Shown one piece after another: positions 1 through 11,800 of a DNA stretch of 64,000 bases (its first letter is position 1; each line of letters starts with the position of its first letter). Source of the stretch: Aquila chrysaetos chrysaetos (lineage: Eukaryota > Chordata > Aves > Accipitriformes > Accipitridae). Position numbers and translations under genes: made by a program. The notes beneath the pieces are model-generated. The model did not search any database and was not told the origin of the DNA. It worked only from the letters and a program-made list of their open reading frames with translations. Where the stretch lies: assembly GCF_900496995.4 (NCBI RefSeq), contig NC_044022.1, forward strand, positions 13,282,938 to 13,346,937, given 5' to 3'.

Positions 1-537
1 GGACAGATGTTTACTTTATATCTGAGTTCTGCACATTACTTTCTGCAAAGTGCTCATAGATTGATCTGTTCTGGCAGAGACTCCAGCATCCTTCAGGAAA
101 AAGCAGGATGGGGGAGCAGGATGTGTGCAGACCTCACAGGATTACTTTCTATACCTCAGTAATATGGGACATTTACAACCTGCTGCTTTCTAGGCTTATT
201 GACTAGAAGTTACTTGTCACCAATGTTTGCTTTTCTTTCAGTAGGTCAGCACAGTGCTTCTTGATGAAATGCACCAATTCTTTGTTCCTATTACGACTTT
301 GCTGTTCTGGTCTATGTATTATTAATCTTCATGTGTCTTGGTATTATTTAATCTTACTACTTGGCTTCATGCGTTTCAGGTCCTGCTCATATATACTTAC
401 ACCTTTAGACTACATAGATAAGATAGGTTGACATTTTGATCGATTGCTATATTTCAATTATTTTTTTCCTATCTTTTATCTTCAGGAATCAGCTGGTTTT
501 GTCTGTAGCAGTGTGAGATTCTGATAATGTGATGGGG
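1..537. other. AT-rich non-coding sequence
   Basis: This stretch holds no open frame worth calling and no repeat family I recognise. It is ordinary AT-rich vertebrate sequence ending at the edge of the LTR that starts near 538. It is probably intergenic, because the only promoter recognised in the window lies about 24 kb downstream and points away. Confidence 0.5.
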
Positions 538-827
538 TGTGGTGGGCTCACCCTGGCCAGCAGCTAAGCTCCACTCAGCCGCTCGCTCCCTCCCCACCCC
601 TAACTGGACAGGGGAGAGAATAGGAAGAGCAAAAGCAAGAAAACTCATGGGTTAAGATAGTAAGTTTAATAAGTGACAGAAAGAGGAAAATGTCAAACAA
701 ACAAGCAAAACCCAAGTGATGCAAAAGCAGTCACTCACCACCTCCCACTAGCAGACCGATGCCCAGTCTGCAAGCAATGGCTACCTCCCACAAAGCCCCC
801 TTCCCTCAGGGTTTATTGCTGAGCACG
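538..827 (-). mobile_element. Older solo LTR (family B), first part, interrupted
   Basis: This is the 3' part of an endogenous retroviral LTR in minus orientation. It begins TGTGGTGGGCTCACCCTGG, the counterpart of TGTCGTGGTTTAACCCC in the related copy at 35126. It also shares the CTCTCCCC/GGGGAGAGAA block and the downstream run with a reverse-complement ATTAAA-like signal (TTTAAT near 666). It stops at 827, where a younger LTR has inserted, and resumes at 1409. The flanking bases (TGGGG before 538, CAGTG after 1672) give no convincing target duplication, as expected for an old copy. No internal retroviral genes are present. Family name not assigned; ERVL-like is inferred from its similarity to the 5-bp-duplication copies. 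Confidence 0.82.
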
Positions 828-1408
828 TGTCCTGGTTTCAGCTGGGATAGTGTTAACTGTCTTCCTAGTAGCTGGTACGGTGCTATGTTTTGAGTTCAGT
901 ATGAGAAGAATGTTGATAACACTGATGTTTTCAGTTGCTGCTAGTAGTGTTTAGACTAATGTCAAGGATTTTTCAGCTTCTCAAGCCCAGCCAGCGAGAA
1001 AGCTGGAGGGGCACAAGAAGTTGGCACAGGACACAGCCAGGGCAGCTGACCCAAACTGGCCAACGGGGTATTCCATACCATGGGACGCAACATCTAGTGT
1101 ATAAACTGGGGGGAGTGGGGGCGGGGAATCGCTGCTGGGGGACTAGCTGGGTGCCGGTCGGCAGGTGGTGAGCAATTGCACTGAGCATCATTTGTACATT
1201 CCAATCCTTTCATTATTGCTGTTGTCATTTTATTAGTGTTATCATTATCATTATTAGTTTCTTCTTTTCTGTTCTATTAAACTGTTCTTATCTCAACCTG
1301 TGGGTTTTGCTTCTTTTTCCTGATTTTCTCCCCCATCCCACTGGGTGGGGGGGGAGTGAGTGAGGGGCTGCGTGGTGCTTAGTTGCTGGCTGGGGTTAAA
1401 CCATGACA
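828..1408 (+). mobile_element. Younger solo LTR (family A) nested in an older LTR
   Basis: This is a complete solo LTR of 581 bp, starting TGTCCTGGTTTCAGC and ending GTTAAACCATGACA. It is flanked by a perfect 5-bp target duplication, GCACG, at 823-827 and 1409-1413. Internal landmarks are a TATA box (TATAAAC, 1100-1106) and an ATTAAA polyadenylation-type signal (1276-1281). The terminal TG...CA and 5-bp duplication fit an ERVL-type avian element. The two halves of the host LTR join cleanly when it is removed. Frames of about 70-80 codons inside it are LTR sequence read by chance, not genes. By eye roughly nine in ten bases match the copy at 51850. Confidence 0.93.
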
Positions 1409-1672
1409 GCACGTTATGTAGCATGGAATATCCCTTTGGTCAGTTTGGGTCAGCTGTCCTGGCTGTGTCCCCTCCCAGCTTCTTGTCCACCCCCAGCCTC
1501 CTCGCTGCTGGGGCAGAGTGGGAAAAAGAGAAAGTCTTGACGCTGTGCAAGTGCTGCTCAGCAATAGCCAAAACACTGCTGTGTTGCCAACACTTTTAAT
1601 CACAAATCCAAAACACAGCACCATTTGGGCTGCTATGAAGAAAATTAACTCCATTCAGCCAGACCCAGTACA
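1409..1672 (-). mobile_element. Older solo LTR (family B), second part
   Basis: This is the 5' part of the interrupted minus-strand LTR. Read on the minus strand it starts TGTACTGGGTCTGGCTG and continues with GGAGTTAATTTTCTTCATAG, matching the copy at 35126-35715. With 538-827 it makes an element of about 550 bp. The insertion point of the younger LTR lies just upstream of the AATAAA-like promoter box of this family (TTTATT on the + strand, 811-816). Frames predicted on either strand here are repeat sequence. Confidence 0.83.
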
Positions 1673-2228
1673 CAGTGTTACTGTTATCTGATTATGGTCT
1701 GAATTTTTGAAACAAAATAACTGGAACATACATTGTGATGTGTTTAACCCTCCCGTACGACTGCAACAAAAAAGTAGTACCTTCACCTTTACACCTCCAA
1801 ATAAAAACGATTTTGTATACAAAACATTGAAATTAACTGATGGTTTATTCTTCTTTCAGCAGCTACACATTAGATGTTAATTTATTTATTTTAAAGATGG
1901 ATGCTGTGAATCAGAATTCTTTAGCTGATCTGAAAATCAAGTCCACATTGAAATTGCCTACTATCCTGCTTGGGATGGACTGAGGGGAAATTTAGATTTG
2001 AGATTGGAATCATTATTCAAGTCAACCTCTGTACAGGCATCTGAAACAGGACAGCCATAAAGTTTAGTGACATATGAGATCTGAATGGCAAATCTCCTAG
2101 GCATGCTCAGCAGCACCCAGAACAGGTAGACCTCTAAAGTCTATTACCATTTAGAGGCTGACCCAGGACTTTTAAAACCATCTCAGCCCCCTCAAAGCCC
2201 CATCCAGTGGTGCTGACTGCTTCTTATT
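1673..2228. other. Non-coding spacer between LTR cluster and CR1
   Basis: This is AT-rich sequence with no open frame of note. The last 100 bases become more GC-rich towards the CR1 at 2229. They could be very diverged CR1 sequence, but I could not align them from memory, so nothing is called. Confidence 0.4.
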
Positions 2229-2876
2229 GTGCTGCACTTGAGCATAATTCGGCTTCAGAAAAGCCAACCGTACCCTGGGCTGTATCAAAAGAAGCGTGAC
2301 CAGCAGGTCGAGGGAGGTGATTCTCCCCCTCTACTCTGCTCTCGTGAGACCCCACCTGCAGTACTGCGTTCAGCTCTGGGGCCCACAGTACAAGAAGGCC
2401 ATGGACCTGTTGGAGTGAGTCCAGAGGAGAGTCATGAAGATGGTCAGAGGGCTGGAGCAGCTCTCCTGTGAAGACAGGCTGAGAGAGTTGGGGTTGTTCA
2501 GCCTGGAGAAGAGAAGGCTCCGGGGAGACCTTGTAGCTGCCTTCCAGTACCTAAAGGGGGCCTACAAGAAAGCTTGGAGAGGGACTTTTTGCAAGGGCAT
2601 GTAGTGACAGGACAAGGGGTAATGGCTTTAAACTGAAAGAGAGTAGATTTAGACTAGATATTAGTAGTAAACTGTTTATTGTGAGGGTGGTGAGGCACTG
2701 GAACAGGTTGCCCAGAGAAGTTGTGGATGCCCCATCTCTGGCAGTGTTCAAGGCCAGGTTGGATGGGGCTTTGAGCAACCTGGTCTAGTGGAAGATGTCC
2801 CTGCCCATGGCAGGGAGGTTGGACTAGATGACCTTTAAAGGTCCCTTCCAACCCAAACCATTCTATGATTCTATGG
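2229..2876 (+). mobile_element. CR1 LINE, 5'-truncated 3' end
   Basis: This is the 3' end of a CR1 non-LTR retrotransposon on the + strand. It reads GCATAATTCGGCTTCAG, then the reverse-transcriptase C-terminal tail region (residue patterns [11 protein letters not shown] and [20 protein letters not shown]), then the 3' UTR. It ends in the diagnostic terminal repeat ATTCTATGATTCTATGG at 2860-2876. A stop codon replaces the residue after MDLLE (near 2416), so it codes for nothing. The 5' edge is approximate; truncation of this kind is normal for CR1 copies. Confidence 0.93.
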
Positions 2877-5800
2877 TTTTTGCTAATATATTAGACTTAG
2901 ATGGGGTGGACAGTTGGTCACAGCAACACTTCAAAATCACAAAGATAAATCTGAAAGAGTCTATATGCAACAGTTTTAGATTCTTACAATCTCAGACAGC
3001 CCAGCTGGAAAATTTAGCTTTTCTCTAAATCAGATGCCTGGTTTGTGGAAATCACACATACAGCATCAGATAAGCAGTGTTTCTGTTTTTCAAAAGCTCG
3101 CTACTGAATACACTGATGCCTATTTGCAAGAAAATTTCAAAAGAGTAATGGTCTAAATCTCATGCTTTTCTGCTATTTATTCCTAGGTGGAAGCCTGAAA
3201 GAGAAACAAATGAAACATATAGTTCTGTTTAGATGAATTCCCTAAGGGTTTTCCCTGCACCTCTGTAGTCTGTGATGATGCTGTTGAATCCCACCAGGAC
3301 CCACATGCACAGGGACCAAGCGTCTCTTTATTAGCCCCTCATCCAACCTGTTGGCAGTTTGAATGCCAGAGTTTTCCTGGAAAACTTTCAGAGAAACCAG
3401 AAAAACAGATTCACAAAGAAGTAGCTCAACTCTTCTGGTTTTTTTCTGTGATTCTGGTAGGGAAGGAGGAATGATGCAGGCTCTCTGTGGATTAATGACT
3501 TCAAAACACTGAGCGCCCTGGATTTGTGGTGGATTTGGATGTCTCCAAAGGTCTGTGGAAAGGTCAAAATGAAGCAAAGAGCAAAATGTTGGCTTGTTCC
3601 CCCTTGTCTTTGCTTCGAACCATATTCACATAGCGGATGCCTGCTGCACAATCATCTGGACATGGAATAAAGCAGAATATGAACCTCAGAATCTGATTCA
3701 ATGCTTCACTATTTCAGTTGGATTAATTCTGAGGCCTTCACTTCAGTAGGCCAAATATGGCTGTAATATGGTTGGAGTCTCATTCCCCAAAGCTAAATTG
3801 TGCTGTTCCTCAACACCAAGAAGATGAAGAGATGTTGATAAGTTTATTGGTAATTGAGTTAATTTTGAATGGCTTTGGCCTGATTATTTTGTTTTGTTTT
3901 AAGAACATTTTTTTTTTTTTCAGAAAACAGATAGAATTTAATTGCTAACCAGAGTAGGTCTCCTGAATTTAACTGTGATAATTTTAAGCAACTAGTTTTA
4001 TCCAGATATTGTAAAGCATTGATTGCTTGTCTAAAGAAGGATTTAAATACATGCATATGGACTACACTGCATTGCGCTAGCAAAAGTGCTTGTGTGCAAC
4101 AGCTTCTTTGGCTTCACAGCCTAAATGGCTGTGAAAGGGCAATTCAATCTTTTTTTTCAGTGTATTTGTTTAATTATTATTATGTTATTAAAATAATATC
4201 TTTTTGCTATATAGATGACTACATTTTTTGCAGATTCCTTGACTCTCAGATTTAGGGAAAATAGACTGAAAATTGACTGAAATGTGTTGATTATTATTTT
4301 AATGAGCATAATTATAAATGTAGTAGCAAGTGCCTGTATCTGCTGTTTGCAAACTTTCTATGGGCATTTATCACTACACTGGTAAAGGAAGCACCTCTCA
4401 AATCAGTTTCAACCTTCCACTGTGGAAACTTCAGAGGGAGTAGGGAGGTGGATTCACACAAAAAATAGATCAGAAATAATATAGGCTCTTAGGGAAACTC
4501 CAGCTAGCATCAACAAAGACTGAAAGGTGTAAAAGCCATTGATTGTACTGCCAAAGGGTTGCTAAATTGGTGTGAAGCACAAACTAGCTAAAGAAATGAA
4601 ATCCAGACCTGCATAGAATTTTCTTAGAAAGCTTGTCACTTCCATCAAGGTCACTCAAACTGTTACTCTTGCAGGTTTACAAGCAGTTATCTTGTCAGAG
4701 CCCAATTAAAAGTGTATTTTTATGCTATACCTAGTTAGCCTTACTCTCATTTGTCCCCCGCAACTGCGCTTTAGCTATGCAAATGAAGGATGTAAATGAC
4801 GTTTGCAGCCCCTTTCAAAGAGTTTTACATTGCTGAAGTGGTGGGAAGGGCTCTTTGTAGGAGAATCAGGCCTGGCATGTCTGTTAATATTTTGTTATGT
4901 ATTTATCATGAAAGAGATTATCACTGGGACAGGTTTCCGGAAGCCCAGCAGGAATATGGTTACATACAATTGGGGACTGCTGCCTTTGAGAGGCTTTTCA
5001 GGCAAAGACTCTTACCTTACAGGAAAGATTTCAATACTGCATGGACAATAGTGGTAAATCATGAAATGGAAGGAACAGGGAAAGAGTATTCATATTAGAA
5101 ATAGAGAAAATGTATTTGAGTGAGTTGCAAAGACAACTAGGAGTCTTGATGCAGACAGTGCTGTTCTTCATTCTGCTCCTCATTTTCTATTGAAATATAG
5201 CAAGTCAAAGTTCTTCTGTCTTCATTTAGCCACAGTTCATTCCTGTCTCTCAAAGTTGCTTCAAAGATTCATTAATTAATTGGTGTTCATGTCGTAATTA
5301 CAGTCCTTAGCTGAAGTAATTTGTAAGTGCTGTCATGAAAAAAAAAATACACATTGGACCCTGTAGAACCAGAGGGGGAAAGTTCAGCGATAGTGCATTT
5401 TATCAGGTATCAAAACAAGGAGTGTAGGACTGCGGGCCTAAATTTATTATTATTTGGATTGTGTGAGAATGGGACTGTAAAGTATAAAAACACAGATATA
5501 AAGTCAAGCAAGTAATTTTATGTGATGAAAGTTAAACATAATAGCACAACAGACTTGACAATTTTTTTATACAAGACATCTCTGAAATGCTAATTCCCCC
5601 AAATTAATTTTTTAACACAGATGGTTGAATTATTCAGGTTTAACAATATAAAGCTATGTACAACAAAACTTGTTGTGTGTTACACAGGAGTACTAAATCC
5701 TCTGGGACAAGCCCTGAGATCTTTGCTCAGCCTTCACTCAGCCCAAACTCTCACAGGAGACTTTTAGTGGAAACTTTGTTGAGTGAGGGCCAGACTGGAG

Positions 5801-8800
5801 CACTCTGTGAGGATTTAGCAGTAGCTGAAGAAGGTTTAGATGAAAATCAATATCTTTTGTTTGGGGTTTGATGATTAAGAGAGGAGAAACAAAGTTCTTA
5901 AAACTTCTCAGATCCAAGGATTTCACAGGGAAATTAATGTTTGGCCAGGCTGTTCTTCTAATACCTTAATGGTAATTAGGAATTAGGAGTTTAACATGAC
6001 AGCTTTAATGTGCATATGTAAATTGTGATGCAGTGTCATGAAACACTGGAACAGACTCATAAAATATTGAGGAAGGAGTGCATAATAATAATAACTGCTT
6101 AATACTGTGTTTCAATATCTTCAGAAACAGATTGTGTAATGATGACTTACTGCTAATGGATGATTAATCAGGAACTTAGATTGCCTTATTTAAATACCAT
6201 ATATCATGAACTCACTTATTTAGGACTGTTGAATGGGTTCACTCTCTACTGTATACCAGAAGTGACATCTAATAACCTAGTAAAAACCAGTCAATATGCT
6301 TAGGAAATGGCATGGTGCTATGAAGTACCACCAACATTTCTAGGCTTTTGTCACAGCCTCAGAACTGCCAATGGTTTCTGCCTAAATGATACAATGAAAT
6401 AGCTAGAAGTATTTTAATTTATTAAGAGTTCTTACTCAGATAAACTTTGTTGCCTCCTTTCTTTCCTTGAATAAGATGAAAAAAACAGTTAGTTCTTTTT
6501 CAGCATTTGTTTTTTGCATGCCTGAGAGTGTTATCTGTGTCATACAGAAGGAGAATTTAAGGCATGGAGAAACAAAGCGATTTAATATCACACAGCAGTT
6601 AATGGCAGAATTAGGAACAGTTCCCAAGTCAGGTGCCAATAGGTCCCAAGCCAGTGTTCAACCCAGTAGATTGTGTTTCTTCTGTTAGTGAACTCCTTTT
6701 GTGAAATCCAAATAAATGGCTTGAGAGGGATTGAAGATGAGAACGGGAATCCTTTCCATAACTCTCCTGAATGAAGGCTTTGTAATACCTCTGTTGCTAT
6801 GGCAGTAAATGAGGTCCTGTGCATCCCATGGAAAAGAAGGATAAATATGGTAATCAGAGATCCCTTTGTACTGAGGCAATTACAGTACTTGCAGCTGAAT
6901 CTTAATGTTGTAGACATGACCTTTTTCTCTTTTGATTCAACCTGTCACTAGCCTTGTCACGACTTGTCATTCCCCAGATGAGTGCATTATTTAGAGCCAC
7001 AAGACAGGAAGGTGTTGGTGTTCAGATGAATCATATGAAAACCAACTCTACCATCAAAACAGCTTGGAGAGCTGCCATATGCCTGTTCAACTCACCCCTT
7101 TGCTTCAGGAAGAACTGCTACAAGAGATCCTTCAGGTGGAAGTTTCAATTCCAAATGTGAAATGTAGAATATTTCACTTCAGGTAAAATTTTCAAAAGCA
7201 TCTAAGGTGCAGTTTCAGAAGCCAAGCAGCAAGGCAAATGAGCCTATGACTGTACCTTTATTGGTACCTGAACTAATTTAAAGCTAATGCCTGTAGTCCT
7301 TTACTATTCTGTCATCAAATAGATGGCTGGTCTGTACATGTTCCTTAGGAGATCAGGGTGCCTTCATGCATTGGTCTATGCACAGGAATTGATCCTACCT
7401 TCAGTTTGACTTGGGCTCGAAAATATATATATCATTTTTGAAATTGTGTCTTGAATGTGTAAGTCAGTCAGTTCACCACTTCTGAAAATCTCTCCAAGAT
7501 CTATTTATGCAGGAGGGAGACAAGACACAAAAGAGAATTCCTGATGTGTCATCCAAATCCCACAAGTACCGTATTGATTTTTCTCACAGGGGGCAATTGT
7601 TTCAGCAAAGCAACACATTACATCTAAAACTGAAATAAGAAATATATGTAAGGGGCAGCAGGAGAAGAGGAAAGGAACTGTGACTATAGTGGCAGTAGGA
7701 TCAAATTTAAAATACAGAGAAAACAAATCTGGGAAAGGTGACTTCATGAAGCACCTTGCTAAAGTGTACTGCAGCTGAGTTATGGGATTAGAGCATCTCA
7801 GCTAGGTTTAACCAAGCTAACATAGATACTGATGACAAGACAAGATCATGAGTTACATCACAGATAGCATCAAAATACCAAGGGACAGCAGCTTACTTTC
7901 ACAGCCTAGTCCAAAGCCTGCGCTCTTACCTGGGCACTCAGTCCCCTTCATGTTTCCCCCATCACAGAGTAGATGGCTGTGAAAATACTTTTGTAGATAC
8001 AGATGACAAGATGCTCTCATCTTTTGGTTCTCTTTGTTCTCCAGTTTCCAAGCTCCTTGTCTTCTATAGCCCAAATGAATATCAATACAAACAGATATTG
8101 TCATATATAATAGCTGTAATCTGGCTGGGTGACAGAATAATAATAATTTCCTTCATATTGGGAAATGACAGAGAAAAAGATCAACAGGTAAGTAATTTCT
8201 GCTAATGTGCAAGAATGAAATCAGTTGGAACAAACAGAACTGTAGCATTTAACATGCTACACAAGCATCAGTGATGATATATTGTTTAACAAAAATGGTA
8301 ATTCTTCTCCATCTTTTTCATACACACTCTACTTCCTGTTGCACCTGCCTCTTGGTGTTATAATTTTGGCATCTGGAGTTTAAATAGCTAAATTTGATTC
8401 ATGTTTTTTTAAATATTTATAGTCCTTTTTGCTGCTATAATGTGGGCATGTTATGATTATGATTCAGCATTATCAAAATCCATTACATCAATTTGTAGAA
8501 TTTGTATAGCTTGCAAATTCCAGTTTGATCTTATGAGCCAGTGCTCTTATCCTTTTCCATATTAAAGATGGATAGGAAGAAGTTTTCCTGCCTTCTGAGG
8601 ATTTTCAAGTTTTCCAACATTTTCTTGTTTGCTTCAGGATGAAATTTTTGAAAGATTTCAATGAAAAAAAGTAAATTAAAACAGTTTTACATCTCCTGAT
8701 TGAAAATTATATTCAAACTCCTTGTTTAGAACAGGGACTTGTGTTTGTTTGACATACTTTTTCATATTTTTCTCCTTTTTGCCTCCTTTCATTTTGAACA

Positions 8801-11800
8801 AATTCTACTTTCCAATAAAAAAAAGGTAATTTAGTTTCAATGGGTAAACCTCTCTGTTTTTCACCAAAAAATTCCCCACCAGTTGCACAACCAATTTTTA
8901 ACATTGCCTTTTGTGGTATTGTCTTTGAAGATAGCAAGGAAATGGTCTGGGGTGTGATAAGCATGGGTGGGGTAGTGAGCAACCAGTTCAAACCTACAGC
9001 AAATCGAACAGTGCTATCCGGAAATACAATATATTTCTAAATGAAGATCAAGAACGTTGACAGGTACTTAAGGAACAAGACCGTGTGCTGAATCACCTAG
9101 CGAGGATTTTGATCAACTGATGAGCCTGATCACTTAAAATCTGTGAAAAAAATCTCAGCTGGCTTTTTGTGGTATGAAATATTTTTTGCAAGACAGTACT
9201 GGTTGCTGGTTGCAAGACAAATAAGACAGCAAACATTCAGACTACATACATTTGGAGAAAAAACCGCAAGTACAGGGAAGAGGTCTGGACATCCAACCAG
9301 ATGCCAAAGAATGATATAAATTGTTTAAATGGTTTTCACGAGGTCTTATGGTATTCAAAAGAATCAATAGCTGTGTTAGAAGTCTCTGATGGGAAGAGAT
9401 TTAGCTAGTACCTGTCCCTAGGGATACCTTTAAGCTACTACAAAGCCGTCAGGTACCTGTCCTTGCCACGGGAGCCCAGAGCAGACGGGCTGTGAGCAGG
9501 GACTCCGGACACAGAAACATCCCAGAAACACAAAGAAGGCATGTCAGCTTGAAATGCAAGTTTAGCACTTACTGTGAGTGTCCAGGCAAAAGGTCGGGAC
9601 TAAAGCTGTCGCACCTGTCCTGTTAGGGTTTTTCAGGTAACTGTTACAAGACAGCAAGCAAGTAAAAGTGGGTTCACAAGGCAATCTTAACTATAGGAAC
9701 GTATCCCATAGTTGTAACAGCTCTGTTCATTCCTTGGCTTGGGACGAACTTGCCTCAGACTTTTGATCCGCTTTCTGCTTATGGTTTCTATGGGCTGTAG
9801 CCATTTTCTAGAAGAGGTGAATTTTGCTCTCAGTTACTCAAGAGAAGACAAGGCACCGGGGGAGGCTGTGCAGCCTTGCAGCTGTGGCATGAGAGCATTG
9901 GTGACACCAGTCAGTGTTAAATACAGAGGCTGCTGCCCCCTCAGTTCCCCTGGAAAGTAGTTCTGGACTACCGTATTACAGTTCTGTTTTAATCAGGATG
10001 GAAGTCAAAAGCGTAGGAAAAAATATTTACTAATATTGCTAAGAGCAGAATTTGGAACATATGAATTGTGGACTACCCAGTTGTCAGAGACATAAGGCAT
10101 CCCAAACACAATATTACATTGTATATTGTTCTTATATATCCCATTTGCACCCTATGCAATGTAGCAATATCTCTGTGTTTGGAAATTTATACTTTCCTCT
10201 GTCCTTGAGCAGCCACTACCTTTTCTCAGCAGGATGGCATTGTACGTTGCTTAACGTACAATTTTAAACATAACTGTATAATGGTATTTACTACTGATAA
10301 ACTGCATAGGTTTTCTAAAGCTGTTATGACTGATTGTTGAAGACCAAGTTTAAGACTTCTCAGTTCCACAACTGGAGATGCATCCCTTCTGATTTAAATC
10401 CCAAAACCTGTCAAAAGAGCATCTCAGCTCTTCTCAGTTGCAAGATATGCTTTGAAGAAGTATTCTCACTTTGAACACAGCACTTCATAACTGAGTGGAA
10501 TTTAGTGCTAATTTTAACCTATGTGAAAAAAAGAGCTTCTTCTGGAGTACTGTTGAAAGGGATAGAAAGGCCCTTTCTTTGCTCCGTTAGTGGGTAAGAA
10601 TGGAGGACACAAGCATAGGGAACTTCCCAGAACTGTTGTCTCCAAAATAGAGGTCTACTGCTTTTATTTTCCTTCTAACTGGAACCAATTCCTGCTCTGC
10701 TTGAGGTCAAAATTAATTCTAACATTAAAAGCCCCAAATTATTTTTAACATTAATCCCAAGAGGAATATGAAGTGCATTCTTATTTTCAAGTCTGTCCTT
10801 GCAACCCAGAGGAGTAGAAGCTCTTTTCAGTGACAACCCTCATGCAAGTAACATGATCCCAAGAGATGGTAAGTGAAGAAGACGAGCAGATTCTTTAAGA
10901 CTCAAGTTTCTAAATAGCAATTTTCAATATGCAACACTTAACTCAGAGACAAATAACAGCAGTCTTGTGGTTCAAAAAGCAGTTCCATGGGAGTTTTATC
11001 CCAGAATTTATTAAATAAATCAGTTAAGCCACAACAATTTATTGTTTCCAGTGAGAACAAACTTCTGAAGCAAGCAAACTGCTGCCTGAAAAATCCTCTC
11101 TAGAATGCTATTGTGGTCTTGGCAACCTTAGCACTTCTTAGAAAACTCAGTGTTTCAGAAAAAAAGTGGAAGGGGACAGAACCTGAGGATCCTTTTTTGC
11201 AGAGATTTCCTATTTCCAGCCTTATAGCTCATATGTTCCTTTCCAATGGAACAACATAGACTCTCAGAAAAGTATCATAGCTGAAATGACTTCTAAACAT
11301 TTATCCACTGTATGTACCTTAGCACAGAAAATGGATACAATCCATTAATAAATATGGGATTTGGAGAGCAATTCCAAAGACCTTCAGTCCTGCAAAGATC
11401 ATGTATTTATCTCTAAGCATGTACATAGTGCCACCACAGTGAACAAGGTTGCCGACACAGACCTAAAAAAACTCTGCAGGATTTCAGGTATTACTAGGTG
11501 TAAAAGGTCATGATATAGCAACCCATTAGGTCCTCTGGAATTTGTTGGCTGGATTTATGACTGATGAGTCTAAAAGCATCCATCAAACATTCATGATACT
11601 ACAGAATATAATATTGCAAGCACAAATAAATTCATACAGTGACAATTTTCAAAGCAATTTTCAACAATTCCCAGTAAGCAAGGCCAAAACAATAAAATGG
11701 AATTCCACTGGGCTGGCTCATAGTTGTGGGAGGGTTTTTGATATTATTATGAACTATTAATAACACAAAGATACTGTTCTAGCTCACCCAGACAGCTGAG

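Noticed and set aside
935..1191. Open frames inside the LTR at 828-1408, repeated at 51967-52252
   Set aside because: They recur in both LTR copies because the LTR sequence recurs; LTRs of this type are not coding.
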